Below are positions 1-8,700 of a stretch of 64,000 nucleotides of DNA, one piece after another. Position 1 is the first letter of the stretch, and every line of letters starts with the position of its first letter. This DNA is from Imperialibacter sp963977595 (GTDB lineage Bacteria; Bacteroidota; Bacteroidia; Cytophagales; Cyclobacteriaceae): the NCBI RefSeq assembly GCF_048007035.1, contig NZ_CP180355.1:3162001-3226000 (forward strand), in the 5' to 3' direction. Below the pieces are notes generated by a model. The model was not told where the DNA came from, searched no databases, and worked only from the letters and a program-made list of their open reading frames with translations. The translations under genes and the position numbers were made by a program.

Positions 1-31
1 GTGTTCAAGGTATGAAACTTTGATCAAACGG

Positions 32-1231
32 TTAAGGTTCCTCGACAGGCTTTTTGTCAATTAGCTCTACGGGAGGAGAAACTGTTTGTGTAAACGATCT
101 ATGCGCCAGAATGAGGCTGTAGGGGATGATGAAAAATGTGAGCAGTATGTAGGCAAATCCCACGATGCGATACCTCAGCGTAAATTTTCCAAGAAGTTCA
201 GCCATTTTAACAGGAATCCTTCGGATGACAGGGAAGGGCAGGAATATCAGGACTCCGATTAAGTTGAACAACAGGTGGGCAATTGCGACGGCAATGGCCT
301 CTTCCGACTTGAACAGCGCTGCAATAATGGCAGTAATGGTTGTTCCAACATTGGCTCCCAGGATGAAGTTGAAGGCTTTTTGCACGGAGATTTTGCGGGT
401 AGCTGCCAAAGGAACAATAAGAGAAGTGGTGATAGAACTCGACTGGATACCTGCTGTGAGAAGAGTTCCCCAGCCAAAGGCCTTAAGGGGATTGTTGAAA
501 ACAATATTTTCAAAATTCACCTTTGACTGACCAATAAGTCTTTTGTAGATGATATTCGACAGCAGCTTGATGCAGCCTATCAGCACCAAAAATGAAAGAG
601 TGAGAAGAATAATGGGCTGCGATATCCAAAGACTTACCCAGTGGCTAATGGGGTCAAACAGCAAGGTGTTGATATTAAAAATTGGGCCGCTCTTCGAAAA
701 CATATCGCCAGCGCTCAGAGAAGAGGCTATTTCACGGGAGAGACGGGAAAGTAGGTGGTATTTTAGCTCTAGTGGAAAAAGAATGATGGTGGTAAGGATA
801 TTGAAAATATCGTGCACTGCCCCAGCGGCAATGGCTTTCCTGAACTCATTTCTTTTTGTGATATAACCAAGCGATACAATTGACGACGTGATAGTAGTGC
901 CAATATTGGCTCCCATGATAATGGGAACAGCATCCTCAAATGAGATTGAGCCAACAGCTACGGCCGCCACAATCATGGTGGTGCTTGACGAACTACTTTG
1001 TATAAGCGCCGTGATCAGAAGGCCAATAAACAAGCCAACGAAGGGGTCAGAAGTGGCGGCCAGGATAGATTGGGCGGCAGTTTCAGTAAGCTGGTTGAAG
1101 GCCTGCCCCATCATGTTGATGGACAGGAGAAAGATGAAAACAGTGATGAGGACGTACCCGATATTACGGTACAGGTTTTTCGCAGAAGTCTGCTTTCCCT
1201 CGTCTATGTTTAAAACTTTCTTGACGGTCAT
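32..1231 (-). CDS. Na/Pi cotransporter family protein (PNaS/NptA type)
   Basis: This is an integral inner-membrane protein of 399 residues, predicted to import phosphate with sodium. It shows the two inverted repeats of the Na_Pi_cotrans family. The first carries a serine-rich QSSSSSTT motif at residues 78-85 followed by GANIGTT at 107-113. The second carries QSSSITTS at 263-270 and GANVGTT at 292-298. About eight hydrophobic segments fill the rest. It lacks the C-terminal PhoU-like domain that longer bacterial members carry, so it is a short form. It is divergent from the O/P-type porin and PiT-like gene on the other side of a 404-base gap, which supports a phosphate role. Substrate specificity is inferred from the family. 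Confidence 0.9.
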   Translation of the reverse strand: MTVKKVLNIDEGKQTSAKNLYRNIGYVLITVFIFLLSINMMGQAFNQLTETAAQSILAATSDPFVGLFIGLLITALIQSSSSSTTMIVAAVAVGSISFEDAVPIIMGANIGTTITSSIVSLGYITKRNEFRKAIAAGAVHDIFNILTTIILFPLELKYHLLSRLSREIASSLSAGDMFSKSGPIFNINTLLFDPISHWVSLWISQPIILLTLSFLVLIGCIKLLSNIIYKRLIGQSKVNFENIVFNNPLKAFGWGTLLTAGIQSSSITTSLIVPLAATRKISVQKAFNFILGANVGTTITAIIAALFKSEEAIAVAIAHLLFNLIGVLIFLPFPVIRRIPVKMAELLGKFTLRYRIVGFAYILLTFFIIPYSLILAHRSFTQTVSPPVELIDKKPVEEP

Positions 1232-1266
1232 CCAATTGAAAAGTTGTTGCCAGAAGAAGCAAGCCG

Positions 1267-1274
1267 CAAAGTTA
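1267..1274 (-). promoter_or_regulatory. Putative -7 element of the Na/Pi cotransporter gene
   Basis: Read on the minus strand this is TAACTTTG, a perfect match to the Bacteroidota TAnnTTTG -7 element, about 36 bases upstream of the start codon. No TTG lies at exactly the preferred spacing, so only the -7 half is well supported. Confidence 0.4.
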
Positions 1275-1569
1275 TCAAAAACTAATTGTTCAATCAGTTA
1301 GCGGTATGAAACTATTGTTAATTCACCTGTTGTCGAAATACCCAAACCGAGGCTGTAAGGGAATTTGCACATGACCAGATTCGCTTAAATTTTACTCCAG
1401 ACAGTAAATGTATGGGTGGAAATATTTGCTATCATTCAAAATACGTCGGTTTCAATCATTTTGTTATAGACTTTGCTCGCCGCATAGACAAGGGCGCTTG
1501 AGCACCAGACCTTCCAGTGTTAAGACAATGTTATTAATATTTCTAAATTGTTAACTAAATGCCTTTTTG

Positions 1570-1597
1570 TTAATATATAGTTATCAATTTCTTAACA
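1570..1597 (+). promoter_or_regulatory. Pho-box-like direct hexamer repeats upstream of the porin
   Basis: Three hexamers, TTAATA (1570-1575), TTATCA (1581-1586) and TTAACA (1592-1597), recur at an exact 11-base period. This is the geometry of Pho boxes, and the motif resembles the TTAACA half-site of Bacillus PhoP. A degenerate -7 element, TTCTTTTG (1607-1614), follows 10 bases downstream, so the array replaces the usual -33 region. Binding by a PhoB/PhoP-type regulator is inference. Confidence 0.4.
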
Positions 1598-1635
1598 TTG
1601 TAGCTCTTCTTTTGAAATCAACCGACCTAAGCTTC

Positions 1636-2796
1636 ATGCAGAAAGTGACCAACATTGGGTTAGCCGCCTTTTTAGCTCTATCCTTCATTTTACCAGACAT
1701 TGTCAAAGCACAGAACATCACCGAAAGCAAATTCGGAAGTGGAATATCAGTATTTGCCAGAGACTCTTCATTTTCGATGAAGTTTAGCACGAGGTTTCAG
1801 ACCTTGTATGAGGGAGTACATGACCTGGAGGCCGATAAATACACAGATAATCTATTGATAAGAAGAGCGAGGTTGAAGTTTGATGGGTTTGTGTATAACC
1901 CAAAAATACAATACAAGATTGAACTGGGCCTGAGTGGTAGCGACATTGGAAATAAGGACGTTGTGTCTGAGTCAAATTATGCTCCACTGCAGATCCTTGA
2001 TGCTGTGATAAAATACAACTTCTATGGCAACTGGAGCCTGTGGGTTGGGCAAACAAAGCTTCCCGGCAATATAGAGAGGGTGATTTCTTCGCAGGCGCTT
2101 CAGTTTGTTGACCGAAGTTTTCTTAACTCCAGATACAACCTTGACAGGGACAGGGGAGTTCAGGTTCGTTACGATGGAGAGAGGTTCGGCGTAATAACGG
2201 CTGTGTCGATCGGAGAGGGTCGGAATATTTCCGAAGAGAATCAAGGCGGATACGACTATACTGCGAGACTAGAGTGGCTTCCGCTTGGGCGATTCAGAAG
2301 GAATGGCGACTATGTTGGAGGTGACCTTCTCAGAGAGACGACTCCGAAGCTGATGTTTGGCATTGTATACGACTACAATGATAATACAAACAGAGAAAGA
2401 GGTCAGCTGGGTAGGGTGCTAGGCGAAAACAGGACTCTCCAGGCTGTGTTTATAGATATGCATTTTAAGTACCGAGGGTGGTCAGTAATGTCGGAGTATG
2501 TTAACAAGCAGGCACCGGACGGGGCTGTCGTTTCTGACGGAATATTCTATACTGGCACTGGTCTTAATATTCAAACAGGATACTTACTCAAAAATAATTT
2601 GGAGTTGGCGCTTAGGTTTACGGAAGTGCTGCCAGCCGCCGAAACGTTGCGGGCAGGTATTCATCAATATACTTTTGGTGTCTCAAAATATATTGTCGGC
2701 CATTCTCTTAAAATACAGTCGGACTTGACAAGGATAGAAATTGAAGGAGAGGATGGCTCAATGATGTACCGTGCACAGGTTGAGGTCTCTTTTTAG
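1636..2796 (+). CDS. Phosphate-selective porin O/P-type outer-membrane protein
   Basis: A predicted outer-membrane beta-barrel of 386 residues resembling the OprO/OprP family. From the ATG at 1636 the protein begins with a clean signal peptide (MQKVTNIGL followed by a hydrophobic stretch and cleavage near VKA-Q). The upstream TTG at 1567 would put extra residues before the signal and would overlap the hexamer repeats, so I prefer 1636. The mature part has alternating amphipathic strands, family-like stretches such as RRARLKFDG and the following YKIELGL, and an aromatic C-terminal residue (VEVSF) typical of barrel insertion. It lies between two phosphate-transporter-like genes, which fits phosphate or anion uptake. 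Family assignment is good; the exact substrate is inferred. Confidence 0.8.
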   Translation: MQKVTNIGLAAFLALSFILPDIVKAQNITESKFGSGISVFARDSSFSMKFSTRFQTLYEGVHDLEADKYTDNLLIRRARLKFDGFVYNPKIQYKIELGLSGSDIGNKDVVSESNYAPLQILDAVIKYNFYGNWSLWVGQTKLPGNIERVISSQALQFVDRSFLNSRYNLDRDRGVQVRYDGERFGVITAVSIGEGRNISEENQGGYDYTARLEWLPLGRFRRNGDYVGGDLLRETTPKLMFGIVYDYNDNTNRERGQLGRVLGENRTLQAVFIDMHFKYRGWSVMSEYVNKQAPDGAVVSDGIFYTGTGLNIQTGYLLKNNLELALRFTEVLPAAETLRAGIHQYTFGVSKYIVGHSLKIQSDLTRIEIEGEDGSMMYRAQVEVSF

Positions 2797-2864
2797 CCTG
2801 ACAGATGTTGCCGTCAATGGCTCATAAGATTATAAGGCTATGCAAAGATCATAAAATAAAAGCC

Positions 2865-2890
2865 TTAACACTTTCTTAACAGTGGTAACA
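2865..2890 (+). promoter_or_regulatory. Pho-box-like TTAACA repeats upstream of the PiT-like gene
   Basis: TTAACA occurs at 2865-2870 and again at 2876-2881, exactly 11 bases apart. A related GTAACA follows at 2885-2890, out of register. The array ends 11 bases before a perfect -7 element. This mirrors the arrangement ahead of the neighbouring porin gene. The regulator is not in the window. Confidence 0.4.
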
Positions 2891-2901
2891 AAAACTATAT
2901 T

Positions 2902-2909
2902 TAGCTTTG
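2902..2909 (+). promoter_or_regulatory. Putative -7 element of the PiT-like gene
   Basis: TAGCTTTG matches the Bacteroidota TAnnTTTG -7 consensus. No TTG lies 19 bases upstream. Instead the TTAACA direct repeats occupy that region, as expected for an activator-dependent promoter. Confidence 0.45.
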
Positions 2910-2940
2910 CCGGAACTTTCAAATTAAGCATACACCTGCG

Positions 2941-4071
2941 ATGTCGTCCAAACCGTCTGATAGTATCACTACACAAAAGCTAGGCAAAGGAGCTTTTAAG
3001 CTGTTTAGTGTGTCAAAAAAGGAAAGAAATTATCTTTATTTTTTGCTAGCCATTACGTTTGTCTGCGGCATGGTGTATCCCTATCAGGAGGTGGCTATGT
3101 GGGTTGCTTTCGCTTTGGCTGGCTATTCAGCTATTGCCAACGATAGTATTCAAACCATTGGCACTTTTATTTCTTCAAATTCCCATAGGAAATGGTATCA
3201 TTTGTGGCTTTTCATGGGACTGATTTTCCTTGTTACCGTTACTTATAGCTGGATTACCTATGGGGGCGACGTGTCCTATCAGCGGTTAAACACAAAAGGC
3301 CTTGAGGTAGCACCTACATCCTTTAGCTTTCTTCAGGTTGCCGCTCCGGTAATTCTGCTGGTCCTTACAAGGCTTCGAATGCCAGTGTCTACTTCGATCC
3401 TGCTATTGAGTGCCTTCTCAACCAAAGCCAGCTCCATCGGAGGTATCTTATCTAAAAGTCTTGTTGGTTATGCCCTGGCTTTCGTCATTGCCATTATTGT
3501 ATGGACGCTAACGGCACAGCTATTCGATAAATATGCCAAGAAAAAGCCAGCTCACTGGTGGGCACCGCTACAATGGCTTACCAGCGGAGCGCTGTGGTCC
3601 GTTTGGATCATGCAGGATGCTGCAAACATTGCGGTTGTCTTGCCAAGGGCGTTGAACACGGTAGAGTTTGTTGCATTTGCGTCATTTATATTTCTTGGGC
3701 TAGGCGTGTTGTTTTACCTCAAAGGGGACAAAATACAGTCGATCGTGGAAGAAAAGGCTGACATTACTGATGTGAGGGCCGCCACCATAGTCGATCTGGT
3801 TTATGCGTGCTTACTCTACTACCTGAAAGTTGTTAATACGATCCCAATAAGCACTACCTGGGTCTTCATAGGGCTTTTGGGAGGCCGTGAGTTGGCGATC
3901 AACTACATGAAGAAAAGCAAGTCAAGCCGCAGAAAGGGAATAAGAAAGAGTTTGAAGCTGATAGGTAAAGATGCCCTTTATGCGGGTATTGGTCTGGTGA
4001 TTTCGATCCTCCTCGCTTTGTCAATCAACGACGACATGAGGAAGGAGTTCTTGGACCTGATTGGCTGGTAA
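2941..4071 (+). CDS. Divergent PiT-like multi-pass membrane transporter
   Basis: A 376-residue integral membrane protein with about ten hydrophobic segments. I see degenerate versions of both duplicated PiT (inorganic phosphate transporter) signatures. IANDSIQTIGT at residues 65-75 and QDAANIAVV at 225-233 each keep the Asp/Asn pair of the GANDVANA motif. MPVSTS at 147-152 and IPISTT at 301-306 match the PVSTTH motif. The spacing is consistent with the inverted-repeat fold. A basic cytoplasmic loop lies near residues 324-336. It follows the O/P-type porin in the same direction and has TTAACA repeats upstream. A phosphate or related anion transporter is the best inference, but it is far from standard PitA. 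Confidence 0.6.
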   Translation: MSSKPSDSITTQKLGKGAFKLFSVSKKERNYLYFLLAITFVCGMVYPYQEVAMWVAFALAGYSAIANDSIQTIGTFISSNSHRKWYHLWLFMGLIFLVTVTYSWITYGGDVSYQRLNTKGLEVAPTSFSFLQVAAPVILLVLTRLRMPVSTSILLLSAFSTKASSIGGILSKSLVGYALAFVIAIIVWTLTAQLFDKYAKKKPAHWWAPLQWLTSGALWSVWIMQDAANIAVVLPRALNTVEFVAFASFIFLGLGVLFYLKGDKIQSIVEEKADITDVRAATIVDLVYACLLYYLKVVNTIPISTTWVFIGLLGGRELAINYMKKSKSSRRKGIRKSLKLIGKDALYAGIGLVISILLALSINDDMRKEFLDLIGW

Positions 4072-4073
4072 CT

Positions 4074-5264
4074 TTAAACAGCCAACTCTTTCAAGGCCAG
4101 CCAGGTCATAAGCCCAACACCGAGCTCTAGAGCACTTTCATCAATATCGAACGTGGGTGTGTGGACGCCGGAAGTGATGCCCTCAGCTTCATTTCTGGTG
4201 CCAAGCCGATAGAAACATGAATCGACGTGGTGGGAGTAGAAGGCAAAATCTTCGGCAGCCATCCAGATATCAAGATCAACAACTTTGTCTTTTCCCAAAA
4301 ATTCTTCTGCCCATGATTTAGAACGATTGGTCAGTTGTTCATCATTGGCAAGAAACGGGTAGCCTTTCATGATGTTAAAGTCGCAGGTGGCGCCCATTGA
4401 CTCGGCAATTCCTTCGGCCATCTTTTTCATCTTCGCATGGGCTTCCATTCTCCATTCCTCATTGAGCGTTCTGAACGTGCCCTTTAGTTTGACCTCAGAT
4501 GGAATAACATTGGTAGCCCCTTTGCCCTCAATATCGCCAAAAGAAAGTACCGAGGGTATCTTTGGGCTGGCCATTCTGCTGACCACTTGCTGCAATGCTG
4601 TGATTATGTAGGCTGTTACCACAATAGGGTCTACCAAAGTTTCAGGCATGGCTGCATGACCACCTTGTCCTGTCACTGTCACATATATTTCGTCAGCACT
4701 GGCCATGTACATGCCAGGGCGAAAGCCTACCGTGCCCGCAGGCAACAAGGGCATCACATGCTGACCGAAAAGGCTTTTTGGAGAAGGATTGGTAAGCACT
4801 CCCTCTTTGATCATTAAGCTGGCGCCTCCCGGTAGCTTTTCTTCTCCCGGCTGAAAAATCAGCTTAACGGTTCCCTCAAATTCACCTTTCAGCTCACAGA
4901 GGATTTTGGCAACGCCGAGAAGGGAGGAGGTGTGCACATCGTGCCCGCAGGCATGCATAACACCCTCGTTTGTCGATTTGTAAGGCACGGTGTTCTTTTC
5001 CAAAATAGGCAAAGCGTCAATGTCGGCCCTTAATGCAACCACTTTCTTGTCAGGGTTATTTCCTTTTATGATGGCCACAGTGCCAGTAGTTGCCATTTCG
5101 TCCAGCTGGTCGATAGGAAGCTTTCGAAGGAACTCTCTGATGTAGCTTGCTGTGTTGTATTCCTCAAAGGACAGTTCAGGATTAGCATGCAGGTGTCTTC
5201 GTGCGCCAATAACCTCTTTCGAAAGCTGACCACTGAGCGTTTTGATTCTGTCTTTTAGATCCAT
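4074..5264 (-). CDS. M20 family metallopeptidase (amidohydrolase, IAA-amino-acid hydrolase type)
   Basis: A 396-residue cytosolic metal-dependent amidohydrolase of the M20D/AmhX-HipO type, which removes acyl groups from N-acyl amino acids or small peptides. Visible motifs are RRHLHANPEL near residues 22-31, the metal-binding HACGHDVH at 104-111, the catalytic GEE at 140-142, a FGQHVMP stretch near 166 and AAEDFAFYSHH near 340. The central dimerisation domain is present and the length is normal. It starts one base after the stop of the SPOR lipoprotein gene, so it is probably the last gene of a secA-SPOR-M20 transcript. The substrate cannot be told from sequence. Confidence 0.88.
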   Translation of the reverse strand: MDLKDRIKTLSGQLSKEVIGARRHLHANPELSFEEYNTASYIREFLRKLPIDQLDEMATTGTVAIIKGNNPDKKVVALRADIDALPILEKNTVPYKSTNEGVMHACGHDVHTSSLLGVAKILCELKGEFEGTVKLIFQPGEEKLPGGASLMIKEGVLTNPSPKSLFGQHVMPLLPAGTVGFRPGMYMASADEIYVTVTGQGGHAAMPETLVDPIVVTAYIITALQQVVSRMASPKIPSVLSFGDIEGKGATNVIPSEVKLKGTFRTLNEEWRMEAHAKMKKMAEGIAESMGATCDFNIMKGYPFLANDEQLTNRSKSWAEEFLGKDKVVDLDIWMAAEDFAFYSHHVDSCFYRLGTRNEAEGITSGVHTPTFDIDESALELGVGLMTWLALKELAV

Positions 5265-5774
5265 TTATTCTACGGGTATTTTTTCGGGAAGGAGGAGTGC
5301 GTTGGGGAATACCTCCCTAACCTGCGCATATACCTGATTTGCCTCTAACCTGGAATAAAACTTCCCTATTTTTACCTTAAAGTTGGGCTGGACGTAAACA
5401 ACCTGGGAGGGAATGTCCAGTCCGATTGAATGAAGCTGCGCCCTCGCATTGTTCGCCTGGTCTCTGTTTGGGCCGGAATACACCTGAACCGTAAAGCCGT
5501 CAACTACTCTCTTCTGGAGGTTTTTTTCGGCTATAAACATAACGACGCTGTCGAGTTCTTGAGTGATGTCGTATTGTGTCTTCAGTGGTTCTGAAGAAAT
5601 CGTCGATTTGCTTATTTCTGTAGTTTTAAGAGGGCTTTCGTCAGTGGTAATGACCGGGTGTAAAATAGACAAGTCTTCAGAATAAGAGTCAGTGGTACCA
5701 GAAGAAGGAACCACCTTTTTTGAACACCCATACAGGATAAAAACTCCAAGTGCTAAAGAAACGACTCTATTCAT
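5265..5774 (-). CDS. SPOR domain lipoprotein
   Basis: A 169-residue predicted lipoprotein. The N-terminus has a short signal peptide ending in LYGC, with Cys17 as the likely lipidation site. A Ser/Thr-rich linker of about 60 residues follows. Residues about 90-165 form a SPOR domain (GFTVQVYSG, regular alternating pattern, KVKIGKF, then a closing helix), a fold that binds septal peptidoglycan. It sits six bases downstream of secA and abuts the M20 gene. It may act in division or envelope maintenance; the neighbours suggest co-transcription rather than a shared function. Confidence 0.82.
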   Translation of the reverse strand: MNRVVSLALGVFILYGCSKKVVPSSGTTDSYSEDLSILHPVITTDESPLKTTEISKSTISSEPLKTQYDITQELDSVVMFIAEKNLQKRVVDGFTVQVYSGPNRDQANNARAQLHSIGLDIPSQVVYVQPNFKVKIGKFYSRLEANQVYAQVREVFPNALLLPEKIPVE

Positions 5775-5780
5775 AGCTGT

Positions 5781-8700
5781 TTAGTCTTCAATATTGATCA
5801 CAACGCATTTGTTGTTGTTGACGTCTTGCTCCACAGTTTTGTATTTCACCCCTTCTTTTAAAGTTCCGTCTGTGTACTGCACAGTCACCCTATCGTTTCT
5901 TCCAGCCACTTTTTGCGACTTCATTGGTTCTGGTCGGGTAACAGCAGGCCTCGAGCCAACAGGTTGTCCTTCTTTTCCTTCCAGCAAAGAACGTGATTCT
6001 TCCTTACTTTCTTTGTAGTCGCTTTTTGTGCGGGTTTGGCGAGCTTCTCTTACCTGACTTGGATCCTGGCTAGGTATGTCGGCTTTGATAAGGAAAGACA
6101 TAGTTTCCTCATTTACCTTGGCAAGGAATACTTTGAACAATTCGAAGGCTTCAAATTTGTAGATCAAAAGTGGGTCTTTTTGTTCGTATACCGCATTTTG
6201 AACAGATTGCTTCAAATCGTCCATCTCACGAAGGTGTTCCTTCCAGGTTTGGTCGATCAGCGCCAGGGTGATCATTTTCTCCATAGCGGCCACCATCTCC
6301 TTACCCTCAGTATCCACTGCTTTCTTTAAGTTCACCACAATGCCGAGTTGCTTCTTCCCGTCAGTAAATGGGACAAGAATATCCACCACGGTGGCTCCTT
6401 TATTATCAAGGGTATGCTTAAGAACCGGAAGCGCTTTTTCTCTGATTGTGTTTTTTCGGGCTGTATAGTGTGCCAATACTTCGTCGTAAAGTCTTGCAGC
6501 AAGTGCGTCGCTTTTGATACCGGCGAATTCTTCCTGACTGATACGCATATCGAGGCCAAAGGTGCTGAGCACATTCAGTCTAAAGCCATCATAGTCTTGA
6601 GAGGCAGTGGCTGATATGGCCAGGTCCTCAGACGTATCGTACATCATGTTGAGGATGTCAAGCTGTAGTCTTTCGCCGAACAAAGCATTCTTCCTTCTGG
6701 TATAGATGACCTCTCTCTGTGAGTTCATTACGTCATCGTACTCCAGGAGGCGCTTACGCATGGCGAAGTTGTTCTCTTCTACCTTCTTCTGGGCTCTTTC
6801 AATCGACTTGGTAATCATCGAATGCTGGATTACTTCACCTTCTTCCAATCCCATTCTGTCCATCCACTTGGCAATTCTGTCTGAGCCGAACAAACGCATC
6901 AGGTTGTCTTCAAGAGACACAAAGAACTGCGAAGACCCAGGGTCACCTTGTCGGCCTGATCGGCCTCTCAACTGCCTGTCTACCCTTCTTGATTCGTGCC
7001 TTTCAGTTCCTACAATAGCTAAACCTCCAGCCTTTTTCGACTCTTCGGTCAGTTTTATGTCCGTACCACGTCCCGCCATGTTGGTGGCAATCGTCACGGT
7101 AGAAGGATGGCCTGCTTCCGCCACAATTTCTGCTTCCCGTTGGTGTTGCTTGGCATTCAGTACGTTGTGTTTAATCTTGCGGATATTAAGCATGCGGCTT
7201 AGCACCTCCGAAATTTCAACAGAAGTAGTACCCACCAGCACTGGTCTGCCGGCCTCAGTCAGCGCAACAATTTCATCGATAACGGCATTGAACTTCTCAC
7301 GCATGGTCTTGTAGACCTTGTCTTCCATGTCTTTCCGGACGATCGGCCTGTTGGTTGGAATAACGACCACGTCAAGTTTGTAGATCTCCCAAAGCTCACC
7401 AGCTTCGGTTTCGGCAGTACCAGTCATACCTGCCAGCTTGTGATACATTCTGAAGTAGTTCTGCAGCGTGATGGTCGCATAAGTCTGCGTGGCATCTTCC
7501 ACCGTCACATTTTCCTTGGCCTCGATTGCCTGGTGAAGACCATCTGAATAGCGGCGACCTTCCATCATACGGCCGGTTTGCTCATCCACAATCTTTACTT
7601 TCCCATCAATCACCACGTATTCGGTGTCTTTTTCGAAGAGTGTGTAGGCTTTTAGCAGCTGATTAACGGTGTGGATACGCTGTGCTTTGATTTGGTAGTC
7701 TTTGATAACCGACTCTTTCTTTTTCAGGATATCGATTTCAGCGAGAGAGGTGTCACCCTCAAGCTTTGCAATTTCCATCCCAATGTCAGGCATAATGAAG
7801 AAATTGGGATCTTCACCATCGCCGGTTATCATATCGACACCCTTCTCAGTCAGCTCGATAGAGTTATTTTTTTCTTCAATGGTGAAGAGCAAAGGCTCAT
7901 CCGCCTCCGGCATCATCCTTTGATTGTCAGCCAGGTAGATATTCTCCGTTTTTTGAAGAACATTTCTTATGCCTGTTTCACTGAGGTATTTGATCAAAGG
8001 CTTGTATTTGGGAAGCCCTCTGTGAGCCCTGAACAGTGACAAGCCGCCATCTGTCTCGTTGCCCTCAGCAATTTGTTTTTTGGCGTCATTCAAAAACTGT
8101 GCACATAGCTTGCGTTGAGATTCAACCAGCTTAAATATTCTGGGCTTCAGTTCGTAAAACTCATGCTCATCTCCCTTAGGTATAGGACCGGAAATGATAA
8201 GTGGTGTTCTGGCTTCATCCACAAGTACGGAGTCAACCTCATCCACCATGGCGTAGTGGTGTTCCCGCTGAACCAATTCCTCCGGGCTTCTGGCCATGTT
8301 GTCCCGCAGGTAGTCAAAGCCAAATTCGTTGTTGGTGCCGTAGGTAATATCGGCGAGATAAGCGTTTCTTCTTTCCTGTGAGTTGGGTTGGTGCCTGTCA
8401 ACACAGTCAACCGTTAGCCCATGAAACTGGAACAAGGGTGCGTTCCATTCTGAGTCACGCTTGGCCAGGTAGTCGTTTACTGTAACAATATGCACGCCTT
8501 TGCCAGCAAGGGCATTCAGGTAGGCAGGCAAAGTAGCCACAAGGGTCTTTCCCTCACCTGTCGTCATTTCGGCAATCTTACCTGAGTGCAGTACAACACC
8601 ACCAATGAGCTGCACATCGTAGTGAACCATGTTCCACTCTACCTCAGTGCCTGCAGCGAGCCATTTATTGGACCACTCGGCGGTCTCTCCAGTGATTTTT

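Larger units (their letters stand above)
1232..1635. other. Intergenic region between divergent phosphate-type genes
   Basis: This 404-base gap holds no supportable gene. Its left end contains the presumed promoter of the Na/Pi cotransporter. Its right end, AT-rich from about 1525, holds a hexamer array ahead of the porin gene that is listed separately. I see nothing definite in the middle (about 1330-1510). Confidence 0.6.

Noticed and set aside
1300..1330. A TTAACA (minus strand, 1321-1316) upstream of the Na/Pi cotransporter, as a third Pho-box array
   Set aside because: Following hexamers are degenerate and the spacing is irregular, so I do not claim a Pho box for this gene.
1567..1635. 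A 23-residue N-terminal extension of the porin from the TTG at 1567
   Set aside because: It lies over the hexamer repeats and would place residues in front of an otherwise complete signal peptide starting at 1636.
6700..7320. A 202-codon plus-strand frame within secA
   Set aside because: It is antisense to conserved SecA motor sequence and has no recognisable domain.
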